From contig JBKAHA010000002.1 of the NCBI GenBank assembly GCA_046290675.1, forward strand, positions 186,001 through 250,000: a DNA stretch of 64,000 nucleotides, in the 5' to 3' direction. The stretch is from Aureliella sp046290675 (GTDB lineage Bacteria; Planctomycetota; Planctomycetia; Pirellulales; Pirellulaceae). Both the position numbers and the translations under genes were made by a program. Positions 36,676-45,300 of the stretch are shown piece by piece. Under the pieces are notes generated by a model. That model saw nothing but the letters and a program-made list of their open reading frames with translations, ran no database searches and was not told the DNA's origin. How positions within the stretch are numbered: position 1 is the first letter of the stretch; every line of letters begins with the position of its first letter.

Positions 36676-38622
36676 TTAAGTAGAGGAAGCAACCGACTTG
36701 GTCATGATGGAGGGGGCCATGGGCTCGACTTGGATAATTGTGTCACAATCACCTTCGTCAGCATCAAATCGTGCAGCATAGAAGTCGTCGACGGTGTGAA
36801 TGCCTAAGGCAGTGCGACGCGTTGGCCGGGAGAGGTTGCGATAGAGGAAGAACTGCTCTTCCCCGATTTGGACACGGAATGCCTGGGCCTCATCGCGGTT
36901 AACGATCCGCAATTCGTCCGCAACCGTTAAGTGTCGCCAGGTGTATGGCAGCTTTGAAAGAGTTGGGCAGAGGCTAATTACGGTTGGCATGTAAAGCCGA
37001 CTTGCTTGGGCCTCATTCATCGCCACCATAGAATTTGCGTTTGCGGTCAACTGGCTTCTGTCGCCCTTGATGGACAGTTCGCGTCGCCATTCGGGTAGGA
37101 AAAGGGGGAGGACGAGGCTCTTCACGCTGCCGCACTGAAGGTAGCCCTCGGTTACATCCGATTGTTCAAGAAAACGAGTCTGTCCTGCTAGCGGGTAAGC
37201 GTTGGTCAGCTTGAGGTGAGCGGGCTGGTCCGTCAGTAATGAATCCCCTAGCAGAAGCAGGCGCTCTTCCCGAAATAACGCGATCTGACGTTGGATTCTG
37301 GCTTGGTCGCCAAACTGAGATTCGATCTCCAAATAGTCCACATCATCGTCGCTAAACCAACAAATCTCGCGCCACTCATTGAGTTGCATTTGAGCTTGGC
37401 CATCGATTTCTACTGATGTGCTGATCGGTCCTGACAGGAGAGGAGTCCCTTTCGGGCCGAGAGCTTCCACCGTGCATTGCGAGTTTCCGAAGTCGACTGC
37501 GAATTTGCTGCCCTTCTTCCGCCAATCGGTTTGACCGCAGTGCGCGGCTGCATACTCGGAATATTGAGTCAGCGGTGGAAGTTTTGCAATCGAGACCGAC
37601 TCGACGATGTCGCTGCGCTTTCCTTCTCCGATACCCGTGAGCGTCATGGTCGCCAGCATGGATTTCGGGCGCCGCGTCTGCCCCGCTAGAGCGGACCAGT
37701 AAGCCCTGGCCTTGGGGGCTTTGCGATTCGCAGCCATGATCTGCGTTCCGTCTGGACGACTCCACCTCGCAGCGTCGCAAAGTAGTTCTGCCAGCGCCTT
37801 CTGCTGTGGTGGATACCACTTCCTAAGTCCTAGCGAGTCAGCCAACACGCGGCAGCGTAAAATGCTGCCGAGTGCGGGGCGCAAAAATTTGGCGCCGCCG
37901 ATCAACCAGCCTTCGATATTGACTTCGATTGACTCCATGTGCTCTGCCAAGAAGTCCATCGCTTTACTGGCTTCCGATTGCAGGATGCCATTGGATGTAG
38001 ACGTGGCAGAGGCAGTCAGCAGCGGTAGCTCGCATTGGAATGCGAGCTTCGGAAAAATGCCACCTTCTGGTTCCTCCGTAAATGTTTTGAATCGCTCAAT
38101 CACCGCCTTGAGCCACTGAGAGAGCCATTCGTTTCCGGCCCGCTTGGCGTGATCCGGTAAGTGCCAAGCGAGAGCGACGGTGCCAAGGGCCGCATTTGGG
38201 TCGAGGTCAGCCGAATCCAGCCAACCAAAAGCTTGGCTCTCGAGCGGGTGTTCCATCAGGCCGACAACTTCGGCCATCTGTTCGGATTCCTGGGATTTGT
38301 CGGACACGATGCTCGACAAGCGTTTGCCAGAAACTCCACTGCGAACCAGGACCTCGGCCTGCGGAATGGAAACCGTGGACCACAGAAACGAACCCTCCGC
38401 TGAGCAACCCTTTGGCCAGCTCAATTGGCCCAAGGCATGGTCGTATGCGGAAGTCCAGACCTCGTGAGGCTGCGCGAGAGCCGCATTGACTTGAGTCGCT
38501 AGCGATTTTCCACTTGCACGCTTCTGTGGCTTCTTCTCTTTGCGGCGACTCTTGGACGATTTCGAACCAGATGATTTCTTGGTTTGCGATTTGGCTGCAT
38601 ACTTCGGATCAATCCAGTCCAT
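36676..38622 (-). CDS. Unrecognised 648-residue protein with a possible heparinase II-like C-terminus
   Basis: I do not recognise this gene. I start it at the ATG before DWIDPKYAAKSQ because the 68 upstream codons of the frame look like noncoding DNA and overlap the divergent promoter region. Residues 10-42 are a lysine/serine-rich basic stretch. About 50-330 appears alpha-helical, with a Leu/Trp pattern as in alpha/alpha-toroid enzymes (FGWLDSADLDPNAALGTVAL). From about 400 it is beta-rich (FAVDFGNSQCTVEALG, ICWFSDDDVDYLEIESQFG), resembling the beta-sandwich of heparinase II/III-type proteins. It has no signal peptide, so a polysaccharide lyase role is doubtful. A YdjY-domain gene diverges from it and a sulfatase gene follows that. 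Confidence 0.55.
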   Translation of the reverse strand: MDWIDPKYAAKSQTKKSSGSKSSKSRRKEKKPQKRASGKSLATQVNAALAQPHEVWTSAYDHALGQLSWPKGCSAEGSFLWSTVSIPQAEVLVRSGVSGKRLSSIVSDKSQESEQMAEVVGLMEHPLESQAFGWLDSADLDPNAALGTVALAWHLPDHAKRAGNEWLSQWLKAVIERFKTFTEEPEGGIFPKLAFQCELPLLTASATSTSNGILQSEASKAMDFLAEHMESIEVNIEGWLIGGAKFLRPALGSILRCRVLADSLGLRKWYPPQQKALAELLCDAARWSRPDGTQIMAANRKAPKARAYWSALAGQTRRPKSMLATMTLTGIGEGKRSDIVESVSIAKLPPLTQYSEYAAAHCGQTDWRKKGSKFAVDFGNSQCTVEALGPKGTPLLSGPISTSVEIDGQAQMQLNEWREICWFSDDDVDYLEIESQFGDQARIQRQIALFREERLLLLGDSLLTDQPAHLKLTNAYPLAGQTRFLEQSDVTEGYLQCGSVKSLVLPLFLPEWRRELSIKGDRSQLTANANSMVAMNEAQASRLYMPTVISLCPTLSKLPYTWRHLTVADELRIVNRDEAQAFRVQIGEEQFFLYRNLSRPTRRTALGIHTVDDFYAARFDADEGDCDTIIQVEPMAPSIMTKSVASST

Positions 38623-38857
38623 CGTGCCGTGGCTCCAAGGGCGTATTTCGGTGAAGGCATCTTGAGTTCTCGCCCTGGGCTTCGTCTGCGGCGCGAGGAT
38701 CGAGAAGGGTAGTGGTATACTGACAAGCCCTGTGAGGAAAGCCCCTGCGAATGTCGGCGGGCGACTCACAGCTGCGGAGCATTCGCGGCCCCGAAGCCTC
38801 TCATCATTGAGCATCAGCATAATCACTCATTGCCGTGTGCCGGCAAGGAAGAAGACC

Positions 38858-39754
38858 ATGCGTACAAAGAACAATTTCGCGGCCCGTTTTCGCATGTTGG
38901 GGGTAGTCGTGCTGCTCTGCTCCTATGCTGGAGTTTGTCCCCAGTCGGCGGTAGCCCAATGGGAGGGCTATGAAAAGAAACTGAAGGCCGTTGAAAGTAC
39001 ATTCGGCGAGCCCCCAAAGATGCTGCGTCTGGATCCCAATAGCCGTGTCTGGGCAGACAAAAAAAACAAGCGCATCGTCGTCGATGGCTACATCGCTTTG
39101 GATGCAGGGCCTTTGGAGATGTTTGCGTGTATTGCGGGCACCAAGGAACATGAGTCTGTGGTCGCTGTCTTTAGCAAGGCCTACGTCGTGCATGCAGGCC
39201 TATTGGCAGTGGGGGCCAAAAAAGGCAAGCCGGTCGAGTGGGAACCTGAGTTCAAAGCACCTACGGGCAGCGAGATCGCGATTGAGGTGCTTTGGAAAGA
39301 CGAAAAGACAGGCGAACGCAAACGCGTTGATGCCCGCCAGTGGGTCATGCAGGCCACACGCGATGAGGCCAAGCCTCTCGAGCTCAACTATGTATTCGCC
39401 GGCAGTTCGATGTGGAAAGATGAAGAAACAGGGGAGGAGCTGTACCAAGCCGATATTGGCGGAGATCTCATATGCGTATCCAACTTTTCCACAGCCACTT
39501 TAGATCTGCCAATCGAAAGCACGCAAGCTACTTCTGGCCTCCTCTTTGCAGCTTACAAGGGCCGAGTGCCCAAACGCGGGACTCCTGTACGCCTGGTTCT
39601 CAGTGTGGTCGACGAGAAAAAGAAGAAGTCATCTGGAAAAGAACTCAACGCGGCGTCCGATTCAAAAAGCACATCAGAACACGAGGTCGATGCTAAGGAA
39701 TCGAAGCCAAGAACCGAAGGGCCGGCAGAGCTGCCGGCCAGCGATCAACGCTAG
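38858..39754 (+). CDS. Secreted YdjY-domain protein
   Basis: A 298-residue exported protein. The start is the ATG before MRTKNNFAARFRMLG, with AAGGA eight bases upstream; 42 upstream codons of the frame are not domain-like. The signal peptide core is MLGVVVLLCSYAGV, cleaved near AVAQ. The YdjY-like region covers about 45-235: KRIVVDGYIALDAGPLEMFA, HESVVAVFSKAYVVHAGLLA, and EIAIEVLWKD. The last 50 residues are charged and low-complexity. YdjY proteins are common in Planctomycetes; their function is unknown. The sulfatase gene follows 88 bases later on the same strand. Confidence 0.8.
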   Translation: MRTKNNFAARFRMLGVVVLLCSYAGVCPQSAVAQWEGYEKKLKAVESTFGEPPKMLRLDPNSRVWADKKNKRIVVDGYIALDAGPLEMFACIAGTKEHESVVAVFSKAYVVHAGLLAVGAKKGKPVEWEPEFKAPTGSEIAIEVLWKDEKTGERKRVDARQWVMQATRDEAKPLELNYVFAGSSMWKDEETGEELYQADIGGDLICVSNFSTATLDLPIESTQATSGLLFAAYKGRVPKRGTPVRLVLSVVDEKKKKSSGKELNAASDSKSTSEHEVDAKESKPRTEGPAELPASDQR

Positions 39755-39842
39755 GCAGTGCGGCCGCCTTTTTGATTGGCGGGCGTACAGATTTTTGCGC
39801 TGGGGCGGAACCAAATTTAGTCGGCTAAGGGAGGTCAGAGTC

Positions 39843-41354
39843 ATGTTTTCAATCAAGAAGCCAGTCATCGAACGCTTGCTAGTGATGCTGTTTTGCTTCG
39901 CCTCAATCCCTGCTTTGGCTGCGGATCGACCCAATGTGGTTCTGTTCATCGCTGACGATGTCAGTTGGAACGACTACGGGTGCTACGGGAATGAGCTGGC
40001 TCGGACTCCCAACATCGATGCGCTCGCAGCCAATGGGCTCCAATTTCAGAATGCCATTTTGACGGCAAGCAGTTGCAGCCCGTCCCGAGCGAGCATCGTT
40101 ACGGGGCGATACCCTCACAACAATGGAAAAGCCGCGGAGTTGCACCTGCCGATCGCTGCCAATTTGCCTTGGTTTCCTGAACTGCTTCGCGAAGCAGGCT
40201 ATTACACGGCGCTCTGCGGAAAGAACCACATGAAGGTCGATAACAACGTCGGGGTTGACTCTTCGGACCCACGCGGCCGAGCGTTTGATCTAGTTGATTC
40301 CTCTCGGGCGAAAGGCAACAGCGGCGGCCATTCGAAATGGTTGGATACAACCCGAAATCGACCCAAAGATAAGCCTTTCTTTTTCTGGTTTGCAGCTTTT
40401 GATGCGCATCGCGGCTGGGACGCCGATCGAGAGTGGAGCCCCACCGAGTACGGTCCGAAGCACGAGCCGAATCGAGTTGCGGTGCCTCCATTCCTCAGAG
40501 ATTCGCCTGCGACTCGGGATGACCTCGCTTCCTACTACAACGAAGTAACGAGGTTTGATCACTTTATCGGCCAAGTCGTCGGAGAATTGGAACGCCAGCA
40601 AGTTCTGGATGAGACTTTGATTCTCGTGCTAGCGGACAACGGCCGGCCGTTTCCAAGAGCTAAAACTCGATTGCATGATTCTGGAATGAAGACCGCCTTG
40701 GTTGCCCATTGGCCCAAAGGGATACAACGGTCCGGCGAGGTGCAAGGCTTGGTTAGCGTGATCGATCTAGCTCCAACCATCTTGTCGATGGCGGGTGTGG
40801 ACATTCCCGCTACGATGCAAGGCGTTTCTTTGGAGCCAATGTTCGAGTCTAACTCCGCCATCGTACGGAAGTACGCTTTTTCGGAGCACAATTGGCACGA
40901 CTACGAGGCTCATGGGCGTTCGATCCGAGATGGGAAATTCCTCTACATCAAGAACAACAGGCCGTACCAAATGTGGCAGGGGCCAGCCGATTCTGTACGC
41001 TCGCCTTCCCACGTGGATCTGATCAAGGCCAACGCTGCCGGCGATTTAACAGCGGCTCAGAGTGATGTTTTCATGAAGCCAAGGCCTGCCGAGGAGCTCT
41101 ACTTGGCGTCAGAAGATCCAGACCAATTGAACAACCTAGTGGGCAACCCTGCGTACGAGGCTGAATTAGAAAGGCTTCGAGAGTTGCTGGAGGCTTGGGC
41201 GTTTCAGACGGCCGACTCCGTACCGGCCCAGCTTTCAGCGGACTCGTTTGATCGAGAAACTGGTGACCGCATCGTGAAGGGCGAGGGTTACCGCGGGCAG
41301 ACACCTGGCGAACACCTTAAAGCTTGGCTCGTGAACGCGCCGGGCCCTCGCTGA
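39843..41354 (+). CDS. Secreted type I (formylglycine) sulfatase
   Basis: A 503-residue sulfatase. A signal peptide (LLVMLFCFASIPALAA, cleaved near residue 27) is followed by PNVVLFIADDVSWNDYGCYG with the metal-binding Asp pair. The formylglycine motif C-S-P-S-R has Cys78 as the modified residue, and GRYPHNNG follows. Further active-site pieces are YYTALCGKNHMKVD, FFFWFAAFDAHRGWD and LILVLADNGRPFPRAK. It hydrolyses sulfate esters or sulfamates, probably of polysaccharides, in the periplasm; the sequence resembles the heparan-sulfatase-like S1 branch, but substrate cannot be fixed. GGGAGG lies nine bases before the ATG. The required maturation enzyme is not in the window. Confidence 0.93.
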   Translation: MFSIKKPVIERLLVMLFCFASIPALAADRPNVVLFIADDVSWNDYGCYGNELARTPNIDALAANGLQFQNAILTASSCSPSRASIVTGRYPHNNGKAAELHLPIAANLPWFPELLREAGYYTALCGKNHMKVDNNVGVDSSDPRGRAFDLVDSSRAKGNSGGHSKWLDTTRNRPKDKPFFFWFAAFDAHRGWDADREWSPTEYGPKHEPNRVAVPPFLRDSPATRDDLASYYNEVTRFDHFIGQVVGELERQQVLDETLILVLADNGRPFPRAKTRLHDSGMKTALVAHWPKGIQRSGEVQGLVSVIDLAPTILSMAGVDIPATMQGVSLEPMFESNSAIVRKYAFSEHNWHDYEAHGRSIRDGKFLYIKNNRPYQMWQGPADSVRSPSHVDLIKANAAGDLTAAQSDVFMKPRPAEELYLASEDPDQLNNLVGNPAYEAELERLRELLEAWAFQTADSVPAQLSADSFDRETGDRIVKGEGYRGQTPGEHLKAWLVNAPGPR

Positions 41355-41372
41355 TTGGTTCCGCAGGTATGC

Positions 41373-42206
41373 TCACTTCGGATGGTGTCGATTCACAATC
41401 TCCAGGCAGGCTGGGTGCAGCTTGCCATTGCTGACCAGAACACTCGACTTTGCAATCGGGACGGCTTTCCCATGCCCGTCTGTAATCTTGCCGCCTGCTT
41501 CTTCGACAATCAATCGGCCAGCGGCTAAATCCCAAGGGTGTAGTTGGTATTCGAAAAACGCACCGAATTGTCCGTCGGCGACTTGGCAGAAATCGAGTGC
41601 GGCAGTTCCGAAGCGGCGGATACCATGAATATTCTGCTTGAAAAAATCGTGGATGGCGGTGAGTGTGGCTTCCATCATCGCACCGCGGTCGTAGTAGAAA
41701 CCGCAGCCGATCATCGATTTGGTTAGGCTCTCAGCCGGGCTAACTTGTATTCGCCGTCCATTGTGAAATGCTCCTTGCCCTTTTTCTGCCCAGTACCAAT
41801 CCGCTCGGATTGGATTGACTACGACGCCGCAGTACGGCTCCGAGTCGCGATAGTAGGCAATGGATACCGCGAAGTGCGGGATGCGATGCGCAAAGTTATT
41901 GGTGCCGTCCAGCGGATCGACGATCCAAAGATGAGGTGCGTCCGCGCCACCGCAATTCTCTTCTTCTCCCAAGATAGCGTGGTGGGGAAAGGCCGCCTGG
42001 ATCGCGAGAGCAATGGCTTGTTCAGATTCGATATCGGCGTCGCTGACTAAGTTGTAAGACTCGTCATCAGCCTTCGATCGCATTTCCACACCCTGTTCAA
42101 AGTAGTGAGCAATCACCTTGGCGCCCGCCGATGCAGCATCAAATGCTGTCCTTAACTCCGGCGACAATGAATTAAGGTCGACCGGTGGACTCAGCTCATT
42201 CGTCAT
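41373..42206 (-). CDS. Inositol monophosphatase family protein
   Basis: A 277-residue metal-dependent phosphatase. The Met at 42206 fits; the frame extends 47 codons further into the next gene, with no coding character. Catalytic metal ligands are in HHAILGEEENCGG, LWIVDPLDGTNNFAHR (D-P-L-D-G-T) and HPWDLAAGRLIVEEAGG. The reaction is hydrolysis of inositol phosphate or a similar substrate (SuhB, CysQ-like or histidinol-phosphate). Discriminating residues are not clear to me. It converges on the sulfatase gene with 18 bases between. Confidence 0.92.
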   Translation of the reverse strand: MTNELSPPVDLNSLSPELRTAFDAASAGAKVIAHYFEQGVEMRSKADDESYNLVSDADIESEQAIALAIQAAFPHHAILGEEENCGGADAPHLWIVDPLDGTNNFAHRIPHFAVSIAYYRDSEPYCGVVVNPIRADWYWAEKGQGAFHNGRRIQVSPAESLTKSMIGCGFYYDRGAMMEATLTAIHDFFKQNIHGIRRFGTAALDFCQVADGQFGAFFEYQLHPWDLAAGRLIVEEAGGKITDGHGKAVPIAKSSVLVSNGKLHPACLEIVNRHHPK

Positions 42207-42324
42207 GGATTGTCGATTGCAAGTGAAGAGTGCAAACGGAAACAGAAAGTGACAACGTTGGATTGGAAAAAATTTGTCTCGTTGGCCTCGGTGCTCTTCC
42301 AGGCCGTCAAACGTTCTGTCGCTC

Positions 42325-42774
42325 TTAGCGACGTTTTCGACGAGCATTCCGCGCGGCGAGCATCGAAAGGCCTTTGGTTGATGCTCGGCGTTTTGAGGTA
42401 GCGCCTCGGCCTTTGCGAGAACTACGGTTGCCAGATCGGGTAGCTTCTTCTATTCCGCCCGGAACGAACCAGAGGGCAAGTCCCAGCAAGCCAACACCGG
42501 TAAGCGGATAGAGCATTGGAACTGAAATAAAGTGGAGCGATGCCGACTGAGCCTCTTGGTTAGCTAATTCAGCGGATGGGTCTGCGTCGGGAGGCAAGGC
42601 AATTGGAGGTTGGCCTTCAAAATCTTCGCTTGCCGCGTTCTCGGCATCAATTTCTGTTGAAGAAAATTCGGGACGTTTGAAGCGCAGGTGCGATGTTTGG
42701 GTCGCAGCAGAAGCCAAGCCGAGAAAGATTGCGGTGATGAATAAAATCAGACCGGTTAATCGAACTCTTGGCAT
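42325..42774 (-). CDS. Small membrane-anchored protein of unknown function
   Basis: A 149-residue protein I do not recognise. It begins with a signal-peptide-like segment (LTGLILFITAIFLGLASAAT), has an acidic, Pro-rich middle (about 35-80), one membrane helix (YPLTGVGLLGLALWFVPGG, about 89-107) and a strongly basic tail rich in Arg/Lys. The tail would sit in the cytoplasm, giving a type I topology like PGF/LPXTG-type sorting ends, though there is no sorting signal. It lies 118 bases upstream of the phosphatase gene on the same strand and 103 bases downstream of the ABC ATPase gene. Confidence 0.6.
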   Translation of the reverse strand: MPRVRLTGLILFITAIFLGLASAATQTSHLRFKRPEFSSTEIDAENAASEDFEGQPPIALPPDADPSAELANQEAQSASLHFISVPMLYPLTGVGLLGLALWFVPGGIEEATRSGNRSSRKGRGATSKRRASTKGLSMLAARNARRKRR

Positions 42775-42877
42775 GCTTCGTCCTTGTTCACAAGTTGCCA
42801 GTTGGGAGGATTGAGGGGCAGAGCCAAAGCACCTTCAATTGCCAGCACGTAAGTAATGACTCGGCTGCGGGCCTGGC

Positions 42878-43576
42878 TCATTTGTTCAATGAGTCGTCCG
42901 TGAGTATGCTCCCATCCAGCATACGAATAATTCGCGAACCACACAGCGCGACCTTTTCATCGTGTGTAACGACGATCAGTGTGGTGCCGCGCTCAGCATT
43001 GAGCCTTTGGAACAGTTCCATGATCTCTGAACCGCTCTTGCTATCGAGGCTGCCGGTGGGTTCGTCTGCGAGCAACACCTTAGGCGTGTTGGCAAGTGCA
43101 CGAGCAATAGCCACTCGTTGACGCTGGCCGATCGAAAGCTGGTTTGGGCGGTGATGCAGTCGGTCTGAGAGTCCTACCAACTGAAGTAGTTCCTGTGCGG
43201 CCGCCGGTCGAGCTGGCCGGTCGATATCGCTTTCAAACATAGGCAGCTGCACATTTTCCAGAGCGGTTAGATTGGGCAGCAAGTAAAAGGACTGAAATAC
43301 GAACCCAATCGTACTGCTCCGAAGGGCATCTAAATTGGTGTTCTTTTCAATCCTATTGCCAGCAATGGAAACCGAACCTTGCGTCGGGCGGTCCAATGCT
43401 CCAATCATGTTCAGCAAAGTTGATTTGCCGCAGCCGCTGGGGCCCATGATGGAGACAAATTCCCCGTCATGAATGTGGAGACAGATATTGCGCAACGCCT
43501 GAACCTGGCCATCGCTGTACGTTTTGTCTATATGCTCAAGTTCGATGAGCGGTTGGGTCTGGCTTGCCCCGGTCAT
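42878..43576 (-). CDS. ABC transporter ATP-binding protein (MacB/LolD type)
   Basis: A 232-residue nucleotide-binding subunit. Motifs in order are Walker A GPSGCGKST, Q-loop FVFQSFYLLPNLTALENV, signature LSIGQRQRVAIARAL, Walker B VLLADEPTGSLDSKSG and the switch His in LIVVTHD. The signature has Ile in place of the second residue usually seen (LSGGQ), and the P-T-G-S-L-D stretch is typical of LolD/FtsE/MacB. This group moves lipoproteins, antibiotics or works mechanically on the envelope. The start is Met at 43576; the frame upstream overlaps the divergent gene and is not conserved-looking. No permease gene lies beside it. Confidence 0.92.
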   Translation of the reverse strand: MTGASQTQPLIELEHIDKTYSDGQVQALRNICLHIHDGEFVSIMGPSGCGKSTLLNMIGALDRPTQGSVSIAGNRIEKNTNLDALRSSTIGFVFQSFYLLPNLTALENVQLPMFESDIDRPARPAAAQELLQLVGLSDRLHHRPNQLSIGQRQRVAIARALANTPKVLLADEPTGSLDSKSGSEIMELFQRLNAERGTTLIVVTHDEKVALCGSRIIRMLDGSILTDDSLNK

Positions 43577-43681
43577 AGGTCGACTTAAAATTGCTCGATT
43601 GCGAAGCACAAGTTGGAAAATTCGTCGGTCAGCCACCTGCAGGCTGACCGAGATCATAACGCAATTCCAAGCGAGAATACT

Positions 43682-44662
43682 ATGGCGACGTCGCGTCTCG
43701 ATTTTGCTAGTTGCCAACCGCGGAAAGAGGGCTCGAAAGTACGCGAGGTCTCTTTCCACGCCGGGCTATGTCGGGTGGCTACGGCAACCTTGTGTCGATC
43801 GTTTTGGCTTGCGCTACTTCTTGTTCCTGAAGTTGGGCTCGCCCAGTCGCAGGGAAGAGTGGCTCGCATTCCTGCAGGAACTTTAGTGGAGGATCCATCC
43901 GCAGAGCGTTGGAACCAAGCCGTGCTATTGGCCAGGCCGAGAATCGCGAGCGGTGATGTGGAGTCATTGCCGAAGAGTGTTCGTGACGCGGTTTCTTCTT
44001 TTGTGCTGACAATTCTTGCGACCGTAGCGCGAGATGAACTTAGCAATAACTATGTATTGAAAGAGGTCGGAGCCGGTTATAGCACCTACATCGACGGGAA
44101 ACTGACGGTGATTACTTCCGACTCACAAAAACGGTTAGGGGCGGGCCTCGGTTTTGTGGGTGGCCGGATGCTGGCGATGAATGAAGAGCAATTGGAAACG
44201 GCCTTGATCGTTGCGCGAACCTCGAACGTTTTTGTGTTTGACGCGCCCAGCTTGATGCTGCAGAGCGGCGAGCATCGGCCAATGGTGACCCGCCATTTTA
44301 TTTGGGTTGATGCTTCATCAGGGAAACTAACGACGCTTGTATGGCTGATTGAAGGGGACGAGCAGCGGCGTCGGCCATCGCAAGATGCGATCCGCGGTTT
44401 TCCGGCGGGACTGAAGGAAGACAGGAAAATTCACGTAGATAAGTCTGAGTTTCTGCTTGGTGGAATTCCGACAGATGCCGCTTTCGCTCTGGAGTCGCTG
44501 CCTCCTGGGCAAGCGGTCGAATGGAGCCGAGCTGCAACGGAACTGGCGGCGCTGCCTGCGTACTCTCGCGAGCAGTTGCAGAAGCTGTCGGACGAGCTGA
44601 ACCGCTGCATCCGAGAGACGCTGACTAGGCAAAGGCAGTCTGCCCCATCGCCATCTCCATGA
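43682..44662 (+). CDS. Secreted protein of unknown function
   Basis: A 326-residue protein I do not recognise. A basic N-terminus and a hydrophobic segment at about residues 38-50 (SFWLALLLVPEVGLAQS) suggest a signal peptide cleaved near AQS. The remainder is mixed alpha/beta, with GAGYSTYIDGKLTVITSD and FVFDAPSLMLQSGEHRPM, and it ends in a Ser/Pro tail. No cysteine pattern, catalytic motif or repeat stands out. I start it at ATG 43682; a longer frame to 43613 exists. It diverges from the ABC ATPase gene with 105 bases between the two starts. Confidence 0.55.
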   Translation: MATSRLDFASCQPRKEGSKVREVSFHAGLCRVATATLCRSFWLALLLVPEVGLAQSQGRVARIPAGTLVEDPSAERWNQAVLLARPRIASGDVESLPKSVRDAVSSFVLTILATVARDELSNNYVLKEVGAGYSTYIDGKLTVITSDSQKRLGAGLGFVGGRMLAMNEEQLETALIVARTSNVFVFDAPSLMLQSGEHRPMVTRHFIWVDASSGKLTTLVWLIEGDEQRRRPSQDAIRGFPAGLKEDRKIHVDKSEFLLGGIPTDAAFALESLPPGQAVEWSRAATELAALPAYSREQLQKLSDELNRCIRETLTRQRQSAPSPSP

Positions 44663-44963
44663 GGGGAACATCCCGGTCGGGGTCAACCACCTGTTTTAGA
44701 GACCGTGAGAGGGAGTAGGGCGAGTTGCTGAATGTCTCAAATCGTGCCTGCTGTCGCAGATTGAAACACGCGCGCGTGTCTCGGGCTCGCCTCGGTTTGG
44801 AAGAGAGTCGAGCGGTACGATCAATCACAACAACGAATTCGCTGATCGTGCCCACAGAATTCCGTGAATTGCCGTGAGCATTCATGCTGCCGGGCCTTTT
44901 GGCACAGTCGTTGCAACTTCGCTGATCTGTCGCAACACGATCAAGATCAACAAGGAATACACC

Positions 44964-45017
44964 ATGAAGTACTGGCTATTGGGAAGCGCCCTTCTACTAG
45001 GTTTTCTGTTCGCCTGA
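44964..45017 (+). CDS. Tiny hydrophobic ORF (17 residues)
   Basis: ATG with AAGGA eight bases upstream encodes MKYWLLGSALLLGFLFA, a lysine followed by an unbroken hydrophobic stretch, then TGA. It looks like a minimal membrane peptide or the signal segment of a lipoprotein whose frame is broken. A different frame just after the stop reads DSSREENSLRNIEAVLVG and stays open for about 50 codons. About 160 bases downstream comes a strong plus-strand terminator, which suggests a short transcript. It could also be chance. Confidence 0.4.
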   Translation: MKYWLLGSALLLGFLFA

Positions 45018-45180
45018 TTCGTCGCGTGAAGAGAATTCACTTCGGAACATCGAAGCTGTCCTAGTAGGCAGGGAAATTGCTTCTGCTCCAAAGATCCGCA
45101 TACGGCTTCCACGCCGGTGTTACCTTGGTCGCTGTCGCGGCATTGCATTATTTTCGCTCACAGGATGAGCGCACTTTTTC

Positions 45181-45218
45181 AAACCCTGGCTTCTCCTTAT
45201 TCGGAAGCCAGGGTTTTT
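45181..45218 (+). terminator. Strong plus-strand terminator
   Basis: A 13-bp perfect stem (45181-45193 with 45204-45216) with a ten-base loop and a T tract from 45214. No gene longer than 17 codons ends close upstream; the nearest plus-strand gene stops about 520 bases before it. The minus-strand tail is not T-rich. Confidence 0.85.
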
Positions 45219-45300
45219 CTTTGGTTCAGGCTTACCCGTAGCAATTCGGAGAATCCGAAAGTCCAGTTCGGCTCCACACGTACCAATCGGTTCGCGATAC

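Larger units (their letters stand above)
44663..45300. other. Gap holding a tiny ORF and a plus-strand terminator
   Basis: Only a 17-residue ORF and a strong terminator (both listed) can be supported in these 638 bases. A self-complementary acacgcgcgcgtgt lies near 44765. Longer open frames on either strand have no plausible product. Confidence 0.5.

Noticed and set aside
41422..41726. Plus-strand frames opposite the inositol-phosphatase gene
   Set aside because: Shadow frames of a conserved gene with clear catalytic motifs.
45018..45168. Open frame after the 17-residue ORF as a separate gene
   Set aside because: It has no start codon of its own; it matters only as a possible broken lipoprotein, noted in the findings.
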